NCBI RefSeq assembly: GCF_001654455.1
Contig: NZ_CP015772.1
Span: 3,844,001 to 3,908,000 of the forward strand
From: Niabella ginsenosidivorans
GTDB lineage: Bacteria; Bacteroidota; Bacteroidia; Chitinophagales; Chitinophagaceae
Direction of reading: 5' to 3'
Length of the DNA stretch: 64,000 bases
The translations under genes and the position numbers were made by a program. Position 1 is the first letter of the stretch; every line of letters begins with the position of its first letter. Below, in pieces: positions 18,330-25,873 of this stretch. The notes below the pieces were generated by a model. The model saw nothing but the letters and a program-made list of their open reading frames with translations. It ran no database searches and was not told where the DNA came from.

Positions 18330-18770
18330 TTATTTTACTGCGATCTCTTTTTTCAGTTCCGCTACCTGGGTCTTTAATTGCTCAATGGTTTCCTGTTGTT
18401 GCTTTATAGACGCCACCAGTACGGGAATAAGAGCTGTCTGATCAATTGTGCTTACCCTTGCATACCGGTAAGCATTCTTACCAAAAGGGCGGGATATTTT
18501 TTTTTCTTTTACAAGATCCGGAAAGATGCGCTTCATATTATCAGCTATAAAACCGTATTGCTGTCCTTCATTCAGCTTCAGGTATTTATATTTGTGGGAA
18601 TTGTACAGAAACTGCCGGGGCTCTAACTGCATCAGTTTCTGCAAAGGGCTTTCTATTTCGGTAATATGGGTTTTTATATCCTTATCAGACAGGGTCTGTG
18701 CTTTCATTGTATGAGTGGCGCACATTCCCGTCATCAGGCAGAGCATGTATATAACAGTTCTGTTGTTCAT
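18330..18770 (-). CDS. Secreted stand-alone tail-fiber chaperone (peptidase S74-like) domain
   Basis: 146 aa. A signal peptide (MNNRTVIYMLCLMTGMCATHTMKA, about 1-24) precedes a domain like the intramolecular chaperone of endosialidase/tail-spike proteins (PF13884): SDKDIKTHITEIESPLQKLM, LEPRQFLY, QYGFIADNMKRIFPDLV, then YARVSTIDQTALIPVLVASI and a C-terminal coiled coil (KQQQETIEQLKTQVAELKKE). Normally the domain sits at the C-terminus of a large trimeric fibre and cuts itself off. Here nothing precedes it except the signal peptide, which is unusual but seen in Bacteroidetes. Confidence 0.82.
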   Translation of the reverse strand: MNNRTVIYMLCLMTGMCATHTMKAQTLSDKDIKTHITEIESPLQKLMQLEPRQFLYNSHKYKYLKLNEGQQYGFIADNMKRIFPDLVKEKKISRPFGKNAYRYARVSTIDQTALIPVLVASIKQQQETIEQLKTQVAELKKEIAVK

Positions 18771-18845
18771 TGTCAGAATGAATTAAGTGTTTGAAAAAAA
18801 ATAAGGCGGAAATTATTTTAGTGCACAGGAAAAACCGTGCAATTT

Positions 18846-19190
18846 CTAAAAGCTTCGGGGAGGAGGTGTAGGCACACTGGTAAACAGGGCACCAATAAAA
18901 GGGTAACGAAAGCCGCTGAAGATCTTTTCAAAAACAACTGCAGCCATTGTTGCTACCATAAAAGGGGCTTTTCCTATAAATTCTTTTTCAGATAATTCCT
19001 TTGCTGTACGATCCTTTTTTTCCGGTTCCGCATCCTGTATGCTTTTTTCCTTTTTGACTGATTCTTCACAAAGGAACCTGATGCCCGGCGCAAAAGCAGC
19101 AAAAACAACGGCCATTGATAAAAAGCCGGCCATAATATACTTTATAAGGTCACCCCTCATCATAACAAAGATATAATACGGAAGCGTCAT
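18846..19190 (-). CDS. Small membrane protein, unknown
   Basis: 114 aa from the ATG at 19190. The same frame stays open up to a TTG at 19304, but those residues look non-coding. A hydrophobic helix (YIMAGFLSMAVVFAAFAPGI) near the N-terminus is followed by a highly charged middle (VKKEKSIQDAEPEKKDRT), then a second hydrophobic stretch (FMVATMAAVVFEKIF) and a proline-rich tail. I do not recognise the family. It lies 75 bp upstream of the S74-like gene on the same strand, so the two could be co-transcribed. Confidence 0.45.
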   Translation of the reverse strand: MTLPYYIFVMMRGDLIKYIMAGFLSMAVVFAAFAPGIRFLCEESVKKEKSIQDAEPEKKDRTAKELSEKEFIGKAPFMVATMAAVVFEKIFSGFRYPFIGALFTSVPTPPPRSF

Positions 19191-19418
19191 TTTAATCAGA
19201 CCGGAAAATTGCCCGCAAAGACGCTCCAGATATCCGGAAGCGCGTGCTTTGTATAAGTCTGTAATGAATTTTACTTTCGCATAAGAACCTGTTCCAGCAG
19301 GCAAATCGTTCAGGAATGCGCTCCGGATATTGTATTAACAGCCGTCTTTTTCATTTGCTGACGCAGGCTATAATAATGATCTGTGCAAAAGGTGCACTAA
19401 AATACTTAATTTGCAGGC

Positions 19419-19898
19419 ATGGAAATAACAATCAGAAGAGCAGTTGCAGCAGATTGTAAACGGATACTGGAGCTGGTACGGGAACTGGCGGTATATGAAA
19501 AAGCACCTCAGGAGGTAACAGTATCCTTAGCTCATTTTACGGAAAGCGGGTTTGGCCCCAATCCTGTATGGTGGGCCTTTGTAGCAACCTCCTTCAGCCT
19601 TTCTGCGGGAGGAGAGCCAAAAGAAACGATCCATGGTTTCGCATTATATTATATCCGTTTTTCTACATGGAAAGGGAAAGCTATGTACCTGGAAGACATT
19701 CTGGTTACTGAAAAAATGCGTGGCCATAAAATTGGCACATTGCTATTTGACCGGCTTTTTGAAGAAGCAAGGGAAAAGGGCTTCAGGCGCATCTGCTGGC
19801 AGGTACTGGAATGGAATGAACCTGCGATCAATTTCTACAAAAAATATAACGCCAGCTTCGACGGGGAGTGGATCAATTGTGCTGTGGATGTTCATTAA
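19419..19898 (+). CDS. GNAT family N-acetyltransferase
   Basis: 159 aa. It starts ITIRRAVAADCKRILELVRE and continues with ELAVYEKAPQEVTVS, then MYLEDILVTEKMRGHKIGT, which contains the acetyl-CoA P-loop (R/Q-x-x-G-x-G/A type), and CWQVLEWNEPAINFYKKYNA. This arrangement matches the spermidine/spermine-N-acetyltransferase-like branch (SAT/thialysine acetyltransferase). The true acceptor amine is not known. A strong terminator follows within 30 bp. No other polyamine gene is adjacent; the agmatine genes lie about 30 kb away. Confidence 0.88.
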   Translation: MEITIRRAVAADCKRILELVRELAVYEKAPQEVTVSLAHFTESGFGPNPVWWAFVATSFSLSAGGEPKETIHGFALYYIRFSTWKGKAMYLEDILVTEKMRGHKIGTLLFDRLFEEAREKGFRRICWQVLEWNEPAINFYKKYNASFDGEWINCAVDVH

Positions 19899-19927
19899 AA
19901 AGCCGGGCTAAGAGCCCGGCGGTTTTC
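19897..19927 (+). terminator. Rho-independent terminator of the GNAT gene
   Basis: GCCGGGC (19902-19908) and GCCCGGC (19914-19920) form a GC-rich stem with a 5-nt loop, followed by GGTTTTC. The stem begins immediately after the stop codon of the acetyltransferase. Confidence 0.75.
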
Positions 19928-20078
19928 AGCAGTAGTAATTGCAACCCTGCTTTTGCAGGAACGATTGATAAATCGCTGTTTTTCTCATGTATAATTTAAT
20001 AGCATCAGGATAGATCAATTCTTTAGTACAACGGAACAGCCTGACAACTGAATACAAATGTTTCCTTTCCAATTTCAT
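19926..20078 (-). CDS. Possible small basic protein (weak)
   Basis: A 50-codon open frame starts at the ATG reverse-complementary to 20076-20078 (MKLERKHLYSVVRLFRCTKE) and ends YYC at 19926. It is basic and has no recognised family. It occupies the spacer between the GNAT terminator and the porin gene, starting 26 bp after the porin stop on the same strand. It could be chance; there is no homology or codon evidence I can test. Confidence 0.2.
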   Translation of the reverse strand: MKLERKHLYSVVRLFRCTKELIYPDAIKLYMRKTAIYQSFLQKQGCNYYC

Positions 20079-20103
20079 ATTCCTCATTTCTTATTTATTA
20101 TTC

Positions 20104-21165
20104 CTAGAAGGAATAGATCGCCGCTAATAAAAATGTTCCGGTGCTTTTGGTATCAGCTCCTGAATTTTTTGAAAAGATCGGGTCTTTGGCACTGTCTAAC
20201 CGGAACTCTGGGATTAGGGTGAGCCCTGTTACCGGTTTAATGTTAAAAGATAATGTGCCCTGCACAACTGAAGTTCCTACTGCAGTAAAGCCTTTCTTAT
20301 CGTCAAAATATTCGCCACGCAGGGTAATGCCAAATTTTTCTGACGGATCCACATTGAAATATAATGCAGATCCCCACCAGGAACCAGATCCTCCCGTAAC
20401 CGGATCAATAAATTTCACTGTGCCATCATATCCGATAGAGAACTGATCTACGATCTTTGCCGTAACCGTAAGCCCCAGCTGGTTACTGTTATTATTGGCT
20501 GTGTCCTTACCGCCTACATAGTTTAAATAAGCGCTTACCGATTCAGAAGTTTTGCTGAGCTGACCGATAATATTCTTTTTAGCAAAGGAGGCTGATAAAA
20601 AATCAGTCGGGTTTGTTACCCCTGCCATAAGACCAAAGCCATCGCCCAAAGTAACATTGGCCTTGAGCCCGGTATGTGAAAAAGGTCCGTATGAGAACAT
20701 ATAGCTCATGCTATAGTTCCTGTTCAGCTGCGGATCCAGCACCTCATAGCCCAGGTGCGTTCCCCATTTACCTGCAGAAAAAGTAAGATAATCTGTAGGA
20801 GAATAAGTTACATAAGCCTGTTTGATCGCCTGGGAAATTCCGCTTTCAGCATAGGCAAACTCCTTTGCCCGCGGGCCAAAGCCCAGGTCCACCACTACTC
20901 CGGCTTTTCCTTTTGTATAGCTGGCCTTTACCGAAGCCATGCCCAGCTCTATTGAATTCTGGGAATTGGTAAAACTGGTAACATTGTTGTTCAAAACACC
21001 GGAAGAGGAAGACTTCGCGTTTTGAAAATTGTACCGGTAATAGACATCTACGGAACCGTTGATCTGCAGGTCGCCCTTTTCCTTAATATCAACAGTTGTT
21101 GTATCCTGGGCAAACACTGCGCCCGAAACAAGAATGGTCTTTGTAAGCAATAAAATCCTCCTCAT
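20104..21165 (-). CDS. Outer-membrane beta-barrel porin (BBP2/OmpL-like)
   Basis: 353 aa. A signal peptide (MRRILLLTKTILVSGAVFAQ, 1-20) precedes a barrel of alternating hydrophobic strands rich in aromatic-girdle residues, with GSVDVYYRYNFQNA, GELGMASVKASYTKG-like strands and QAYVTYSPTDYLTFSAGKWG. It ends with TFLLAAIYSF, a C-terminal strand with Phe. It matches the putative beta-barrel porin-2 family (PF07642). It forms an outer-membrane channel of unknown specificity. The 368-bp AT-rich spacer upstream suggests regulated transcription. Confidence 0.87.
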   Translation of the reverse strand: MRRILLLTKTILVSGAVFAQDTTTVDIKEKGDLQINGSVDVYYRYNFQNAKSSSSGVLNNNVTSFTNSQNSIELGMASVKASYTKGKAGVVVDLGFGPRAKEFAYAESGISQAIKQAYVTYSPTDYLTFSAGKWGTHLGYEVLDPQLNRNYSMSYMFSYGPFSHTGLKANVTLGDGFGLMAGVTNPTDFLSASFAKKNIIGQLSKTSESVSAYLNYVGGKDTANNNSNQLGLTVTAKIVDQFSIGYDGTVKFIDPVTGGSGSWWGSALYFNVDPSEKFGITLRGEYFDDKKGFTAVGTSVVQGTLSFNIKPVTGLTLIPEFRLDSAKDPIFSKNSGADTKSTGTFLLAAIYSF

Positions 21166-21533
21166 TAAACAAAAATTTAATTTATTTATAATTTGGTTTA
21201 TAGTTTTTCTTATGACAAATCGTAAACCCAGGTATAATTGTGTTTTTTTACCAGCCAGCAGTATTTTAAAACGTTTTCAAATATATATTATTAAATATTT
21301 AAATATAATATATTATAAAGAAATTATGGTAATTTTTATAATTGTAACATATATTTTCAATATAATGTGAATAAAAATATATAATTATTACAAAAAACAC
21401 AAAAATATATTCATATATTTATATCTATAATATGTATTAAACTTCTTTCATGCCCCAGTCAGTATACTTTTTTTGCCTGTGTTTTTGAGAACTTGCAGGC
21501 ATCAGCTATCTTTGCCGCCTCAAAAAAAATTAA
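21166..21533. promoter_or_regulatory. AT-rich divergent spacer upstream of the porin and efp
   Basis: This region is extremely AT-rich (about 21280-21435 is almost only A/T, with many ATAT and AAATATAT runs). No gene is seen. It separates the divergent porin and efp genes and likely contains an UP-type or bendable element for the porin promoter. The efp promoter is annotated separately. Confidence 0.5.
21482..21514 (+). promoter_or_regulatory. Predicted Bacteroidetes-type promoter of efp
   Basis: A TTTTTG box at about 21483-21488 is followed about 19 nt later by TATCTTTG at 21507-21514. This matches the -33 (TTTG) and -7 (TAnnTTTG) consensus of the Bacteroidetes primary sigma factor. The ATG of efp lies 19 bp further on. 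Confidence 0.65.
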
Positions 21534-22100
21534 ATGGCAAATACTTCCGACATCAGCCGCGGCATGATCTTGAAGCTCGATGGCAACCTTTATTCAGTAG
21601 TTGAGTTTGGCGAAAACAAAACTGCCCGTGCAGCAGCAAAAGTTTGGGCGAAATTAAAAGGTGTAGATAATACCCGTACTATTGAAAAAACATGGAACTC
21701 CGGGGATACCATCTTCCCGGTACGTGTTGAGAAAAGAGCGTTCCAGTATTTATACAAGGACGATACGGGCTATAACTTCATGGATAACGACACGTTTGAG
21801 CAGATCAGCGTTGCCGAAAACCTGATCGATGCGCCCCAATTCTTAAAAGAAGGACAGGAAGTAGCTATTGCAATGAATACCGAAACAGAGTTGCCGGTTA
21901 GTGTAGAACTACCTGATAAGATTGTGATGCTGGTAACTTATACCGAGCCGGGATTAAAGGGAGATACAGCAACCCGTACTTTAAAGCCGGCTACCGTTGA
22001 AACCGGGGCAACCATCAGCGTTCCCCTGTTTGTAAATGAAGGAGAGCTGATCCGGGTGAACACGAAGACCGGGGAATACGTTGAACGTGTAAAAGATTAA
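21534..22100 (+). CDS. efp: Translation elongation factor P with atypical loop
   Basis: 188 aa, the normal EF-P length. The three domains are the KOW-like N-domain (1-65), the OB domain (about 68-128, with YNFMDNDTFEQI) and the C-terminal domain (about 130-188, with VTYTEPGLKGDTATRTLKPA and the ending RVNTKTGEYVERVK). EF-P rescues ribosomes stalled at polyproline. Oddly, the loop that normally reads KPGKG, with the modified Lys/Arg at its tip, is replaced by FGENKTARAAAKV (25-37). K29 lies one residue from the expected position. No EpmA, EarP or YmfI partner is nearby. It has its own promoter and terminator. Confidence 0.93.
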   Translation: MANTSDISRGMILKLDGNLYSVVEFGENKTARAAAKVWAKLKGVDNTRTIEKTWNSGDTIFPVRVEKRAFQYLYKDDTGYNFMDNDTFEQISVAENLIDAPQFLKEGQEVAIAMNTETELPVSVELPDKIVMLVTYTEPGLKGDTATRTLKPATVETGATISVPLFVNEGELIRVNTKTGEYVERVKD

Positions 22101-22114
22101 TTTAAAATATCATC

Positions 22115-22153
22115 AAAAAATGGCTTAAATCGACCGATTTTAAGCCATTTTTC
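22115..22153 (+). terminator. Rho-independent terminator of efp
   Basis: AAAAATGGCTTAAA with TCG (from 22116) pairs with CGATTTTAAGCCATTTTT (22135-22152) and is followed by TTCG. This long, mostly A/T stem around GGC/GCC ends about 15 bp after the efp stop. Confidence 0.75.
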
Positions 22154-22299
22154 GTTTAAACCAAGGTATTTTTGGTAAAATATCGTTCAAAATGTAGTTG
22201 AATTACTTACCTTAGCTTTTATCTTTTTGCATACGTTCTCCATTGGTTCTTTATACAGAAAAATCAGACTACAAACTCATTAATAAATCTTGAATAATT

Positions 22300-22776
22300 A
22301 TGGACTTTAAGCAAATCCAGGAGTTAATCAAAATGGTTAACAAATCCAATATTGGCGAATTAAGCATTGAACAAAAGGACTTCAAAGTAACCATCCGCCA
22401 AAAGGAAGAATCCGTTACACAGGTAGTAACAGCCGCCCCGGTTCAATACCAGCAACCCCAGGCTCCGGCCCAGCTTCCTTCTCAAACTGCACCAACTCCA
22501 CCTGCCCAGGCTCCCAAAACTGCTGAACCCCCGGCCAATACCATTACTATAAAAAGCCCGATGATCGGTACTTTTTACCGCAAACCGGCTCCGGATAAAC
22601 CCAATTTTGTTGAAGAGGGCGATGTAGTAAGCCCCGGAAAGGTCATCTGTGTTATAGAAGCCATGAAACTGTTTAATGAAATTGAAAGCGAAGTGAGCGG
22701 AAAGATCGTCAAAGTACTGGTAGAAGACGCCTCACCGGTAGAATTTGACCAGCCGTTGTTCATTGTGGAACCCTGA
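22300..22776 (+). CDS. accB: Acetyl-CoA carboxylase biotin carboxyl carrier protein
   Basis: 158 aa. The N-terminal helical region (1-40) is followed by an Ala/Pro/Gln-rich flexible linker (about 44-80) and the biotinyl domain (82-158). The biotin lysine is K123 in the invariant EAMKLFNEIES. AccB carries the carboxyl group from biotin carboxylase to the carboxyltransferase in malonyl-CoA synthesis, the first step of fatty acid synthesis. It is followed by accC after a 115-bp AT-rich spacer and is co-directional with efp upstream, an arrangement found in many bacteria. The carboxyltransferase subunits are not in this window. Confidence 0.96.
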   Translation: MDFKQIQELIKMVNKSNIGELSIEQKDFKVTIRQKEESVTQVVTAAPVQYQQPQAPAQLPSQTAPTPPAQAPKTAEPPANTITIKSPMIGTFYRKPAPDKPNFVEEGDVVSPGKVICVIEAMKLFNEIESEVSGKIVKVLVEDASPVEFDQPLFIVEP

Positions 22777-22891
22777 TTTAATGTGATAATTTGCCAATTT
22801 GAGAATTTGAAAATAGCTCTACTATTTCCAAATTGTTTGAGTTGGTTTTTATTTTCAGATTAGCACATTTTCAAATTATCAAATTTGTTCA
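22777..22891. other. accB-accC spacer with AATTTGAAAAT-like repeats
   Basis: This 115-bp AT-rich stretch holds near-repeats such as AATTTGAGAATTTGAAAATA and, further on, TTTTCAAATTATCAAATTTG. The two parts are partly inverted and could form a weak stem between accB and accC. Such AATTTG-type tracts are common between Bacteroidetes genes. Confidence 0.4.
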
Positions 22892-24232
22892 ATGTTTAAA
22901 AAAATATTAATTGCCAACAGGGGCGAAATTGCCCTGCGTGTTATAAGAACCTGCCGGGAAATGGGCATTCAGACAGTAGCCGTATATTCTACAGCAGACA
23001 GCGAAAGCCTGCATGTAAAATTTGCGGATGAAGCCGTTTGCATCGGAAAACCGGCCAGCATTGATTCCTACTTAAATGTGCCCAATATAATGGCAGCCGT
23101 AGAGATCACCAACGCGGATGCCGTGCACCCGGGTTACGGGTTCCTGGCCGAAAATGCGAAGTTTGCCCAGATCTGTAATGAGAACAAAATAAAATTCATT
23201 GGCCCTACTGCCGAAATGATCAATAAGATGGGTGATAAGATCACCGCCAAGGAAACTATGATCAGGGCAGGCGTACCGGTAGTTCCCGGAGGTGAAGGAC
23301 TGCTGCATAGCCTGGATGAGGCAAAAGGACTGGCTAAAGAGATCGGCTACCCGGTTATCCTGAAAGCAACAGCCGGCGGTGGCGGCAAGGGTATGCGCGT
23401 TGTATGGAAGGAATCCGATATGGAGCATGCCTATGATACGGCTAAAGCGGAAGCCGCAGCAGCGTTCAAGAACGATGGCATTTATATGGAGAAATTTGTG
23501 GAAGAGCCCCGCCATATTGAAATACAGGTTGCCGGCGACCAGTACGGAACCATCTGCCACCTCAGCGAACGGGATTGTTCTATCCAACGCCGTCACCAGA
23601 AACTGGTGGAAGAGTCCCCGTCTCCTTTTATGACGGATGAATTGCGTTATAAAATGGGGGAAGCCGCCAAAAAAGCAGCTGCTGCCATCGGGTATGAGAG
23701 CGTGGGCACCATTGAGTTCCTGGTGGATAAGCACCGGAATTTTTACTTTATGGAAATGAACACGCGCATACAGGTAGAGCATTGTGTAACGGAAGAGGTG
23801 ATCAATTTTGACCTGATCAAAGAACAAATCAAGATCGCAATGGGCGAGAAAGTTTCCGGGGCCGACTACTACCCTGAAATGCATGCTATTGAATGCCGCA
23901 TCAATGCGGAGGATCCTTATAATGACTTCCGGCCTTCACCGGGAAAGATTACCAACCTGCATGTACCGGGCGGGCATGGAGTGCGCGTAGACAGTCATGT
24001 TTATGCAGGCTATACCATTCCTCCCTACTATGATTCCATGATCGGGAAACTGATAACGGTAGCCCGCACACGGGATGAAGCCATTGATACCATGTACCGG
24101 GCGCTGAGTGAATATGTCATTGAAGGGGTTAAAACAACCATCCCTTTCCATCTGCAATTAATGCAGAATGAAGACTTCCGCAGTGGCAACTTTAATACCA
24201 AGTTCATGGAAAGCTTTGTTATGAAGAAATAA
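22892..24232 (+). CDS. accC: Biotin carboxylase subunit of acetyl-CoA carboxylase
   Basis: 446 aa, the expected length. It starts [20 protein letters not shown], the biotin-carboxylase N-domain. The ATP-grasp glycine-rich loop is [14 protein letters not shown] at about 155-169, with [14 protein letters not shown] and the [20 protein letters not shown] block. [13 protein letters not shown] carries the catalytic and metal-binding residues. It carboxylates biotin on AccB with ATP and bicarbonate. It forms an operon-like pair with accB, and a terminator hairpin follows the stop by about 20 bp. Confidence 0.97.
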   Translation: MFKKILIANRGEIALRVIRTCREMGIQTVAVYSTADSESLHVKFADEAVCIGKPASIDSYLNVPNIMAAVEITNADAVHPGYGFLAENAKFAQICNENKIKFIGPTAEMINKMGDKITAKETMIRAGVPVVPGGEGLLHSLDEAKGLAKEIGYPVILKATAGGGGKGMRVVWKESDMEHAYDTAKAEAAAAFKNDGIYMEKFVEEPRHIEIQVAGDQYGTICHLSERDCSIQRRHQKLVEESPSPFMTDELRYKMGEAAKKAAAAIGYESVGTIEFLVDKHRNFYFMEMNTRIQVEHCVTEEVINFDLIKEQIKIAMGEKVSGADYYPEMHAIECRINAEDPYNDFRPSPGKITNLHVPGGHGVRVDSHVYAGYTIPPYYDSMIGKLITVARTRDEAIDTMYRALSEYVIEGVKTTIPFHLQLMQNEDFRSGNFNTKFMESFVMKK

Positions 24233-24249
24233 GCTGTATAAAAATTGTG

Positions 24250-24278
24250 AAAACCGCTGCTAATCCGGCGGTTTTTTA
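24250..24278 (+). terminator. Rho-independent terminator of accC
   Basis: AACCGC (24252-24257) pairs with GCGGTT (24268-24273), with partial pairing inside the loop, followed by a run of T. It lies just after the accC stop. Confidence 0.7.
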
Positions 24279-24396
24279 TGCATTCACAGATCCGCTGCCG
24301 GTATCAGCAGCCTCGCATCACTTAAATTAGTCATTTTTTACATGCGTGATCCTGCGTAAATTCAGGTATTGAAACATTTACCTGTAAACGCAGTTA

Positions 24397-24855
24397 ATGG
24401 CTACAATTACCAATACGGATACTAATGCCGCGGACAGTCATCCTGCTCCCAAAGCATCCGGATACAGCCTGCTGGCAACAGCTATCTCAGGGGTCATTGC
24501 AGGTTCTGCCTTAATTTACCTTGCCTACCGTGTAGGGCCTGCGCCCGATATTTACCCGATCACCTATCTTATTTGCATTTTCGGTTATATAACCGGCTGG
24601 ATCATAGCTATTATTTCAACGCCCATGAATAAATATGATGAAACAGATCTGGGCAAGTTTACTAAACTATTGGGCAGTTTTTTGACCGGTTATATATTAA
24701 GCAAGTGCGATAAACTGCTTGAAACCATTCTGGATACCAGCAATGTGTTCATGACCATTACCGGTGCCCGGCTGCTGCTTTTCTCCTGTTGTTTCGGGCT
24801 TACCTTTATACTCGTTTTTTATTACCGGAGATATAAATGGAGGTTTAACCGCTGA
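24397..24855 (+). CDS. Small integral membrane protein, unknown
   Basis: 152 aa with a hydrophilic N-terminal tail of about 20 residues and four hydrophobic helices at about 24-45, 55-76, 87-105 and 122-144. The C-terminus is basic (YYRRYKWRFNR), so both ends probably face the cytoplasm. No family is recognised. It stands alone between accC and the regulator gene, and a palindromic intergenic element follows it. Confidence 0.55.
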   Translation: MATITNTDTNAADSHPAPKASGYSLLATAISGVIAGSALIYLAYRVGPAPDIYPITYLICIFGYITGWIIAIISTPMNKYDETDLGKFTKLLGSFLTGYILSKCDKLLETILDTSNVFMTITGARLLLFSCCFGLTFILVFYYRRYKWRFNR

Positions 24856-25219
24856 CCGGTATTCCTACCTGAACAATAATGCGTGCTCTATAATAAAGAG
24901 CATAACATTTTTGTGGTTGGAATGGCGCGTGATGACACGCGCCACGGCGAAAGGCCACTTTGTGTCACGAACCGAAAAATGTTATGTACCTCAGGAAATG
25001 CAGTCCCCCATTAATTCCGTATTTTTATACAGGCTGCCCTACAGCAAAGAAAGGCCGCCAATTCTTTTACAGGTACGGCTGGTGCAGCGCCAACGATAGA
25101 ATAGCGGTGCGTTTGCCAATGTTCTGAAGCTTCAGAATTCAGGAAAACGTTCTATTCAGCACCATTCTGCGGAAGTATTTCTACCGATGTTGTAAACCTC
25201 ATATAGCACTATTTATCAA
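24856..25219. other. Intergenic region with nested palindromic element
   Basis: No gene is seen. It holds the TGCTCT/AGAGCA hairpin (24884-24889 with 24897-24902) and the 86-bp nested palindrome at 24901-24986. The remaining 230 bp to the regulator gene show no recognised motif. Confidence 0.5.
24901..24986. repeat. 86-bp nested palindrome (REP/MITE-like)
   Basis: CATAACATTTTT (24901-24912) and AAAAATGTTATG (24975-24986) are perfect 12-bp inverted arms. GGTT (24915-24918) pairs with AACC (24970-24973). Inside, GGCGCGTG (24924-24931) pairs with CACGCGCC (24936-24943) around the loop ATGA. The element can fold into a branched structure. No ORF spans it. Confidence 0.7.
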
Positions 25220-25804
25220 ATGCCCGGTCCGTTAAGCAATAAATTTCCGTTTACAGCAGCTCAATGGCTTCAATATAAAAATTATTTTAAGCGCATCACC
25301 GTGCCTTCAAAAACGGTGCTTTTAAACGAAGGCGCTGTTTCAAAGAAGCTATACCTGATTGAAAAAGGCTGTATCCGTGTTTGGTTTAACAATAACGGTA
25401 GGGATATCACGTTCCAGTTTTTCTTTGAGAACGATACGGTTGCCTCTATTGAAAGCTTCCGCAAAAAGATTCCCAGCCTTGTTACCATTGAGACCATTGA
25501 GCCCAGCACACTCTGGTGGATCTATAAAAAAGATATGGACAGGATCATTGAAGAAGTGCTGACCACACCTGCTTTAAGAGATCAGTTCATCAATGCAGTA
25601 TTTGAGCGGACATTCGACTATATGAAGCATTTCTTCTCCTTTATCCGGAATACCCCCGAACAGCGCTATACCCACCTGCTTAATGAACGGCCACAACTCA
25701 TACAGCGCGTGCCGCAACATTATATCGCTTCTTATTTAGGGATCACGCCTGTGCACCTGAGCCGTATAAAGAATAAGCTGGCAAAAAACAAACCTCCCCG
25801 CTGA
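25220..25804 (+). CDS. Crp/Fnr family transcriptional regulator
   Basis: 194 aa. The N-terminal cyclic-nucleotide-binding-like beta-barrel covers about 20-125 (KTVLLNEGAVSKKLYLIEKG, then IRVWFNNNGRDITFQFFFEND). The C-terminal part ends with a short helix-turn-helix (PQHYIASYLGITPVHLSRIK, about 165-184). This is the Bacteroidetes Crp/Fnr type without the cAMP-contacting residues of E. coli CRP and without Fnr cysteines. It lies 69 bp upstream of the oxidoreductase gene on the same strand, so it may control that gene; this is inference. Confidence 0.88.
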   Translation: MPGPLSNKFPFTAAQWLQYKNYFKRITVPSKTVLLNEGAVSKKLYLIEKGCIRVWFNNNGRDITFQFFFENDTVASIESFRKKIPSLVTIETIEPSTLWWIYKKDMDRIIEEVLTTPALRDQFINAVFERTFDYMKHFFSFIRNTPEQRYTHLLNERPQLIQRVPQHYIASYLGITPVHLSRIKNKLAKNKPPR

Positions 25805-25873
25805 TTTCATAACAAATGTTATTGCCCGGGCAATAACCACCTGATAGCTTTGCTGCATTAAAATTAAGATAAC

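Noticed and set aside
22777-22891. Riboswitch between accB and accC
   Set aside because: Only AATTTGAAAAT-type low-complexity repeats are present, with no aptamer-like conserved core.
24764-25099. 111-codon plus-strand frame over the 24901 palindrome
   Set aside because: It overlaps the end of the membrane-protein gene in another frame and crosses the palindrome; not a credible gene.
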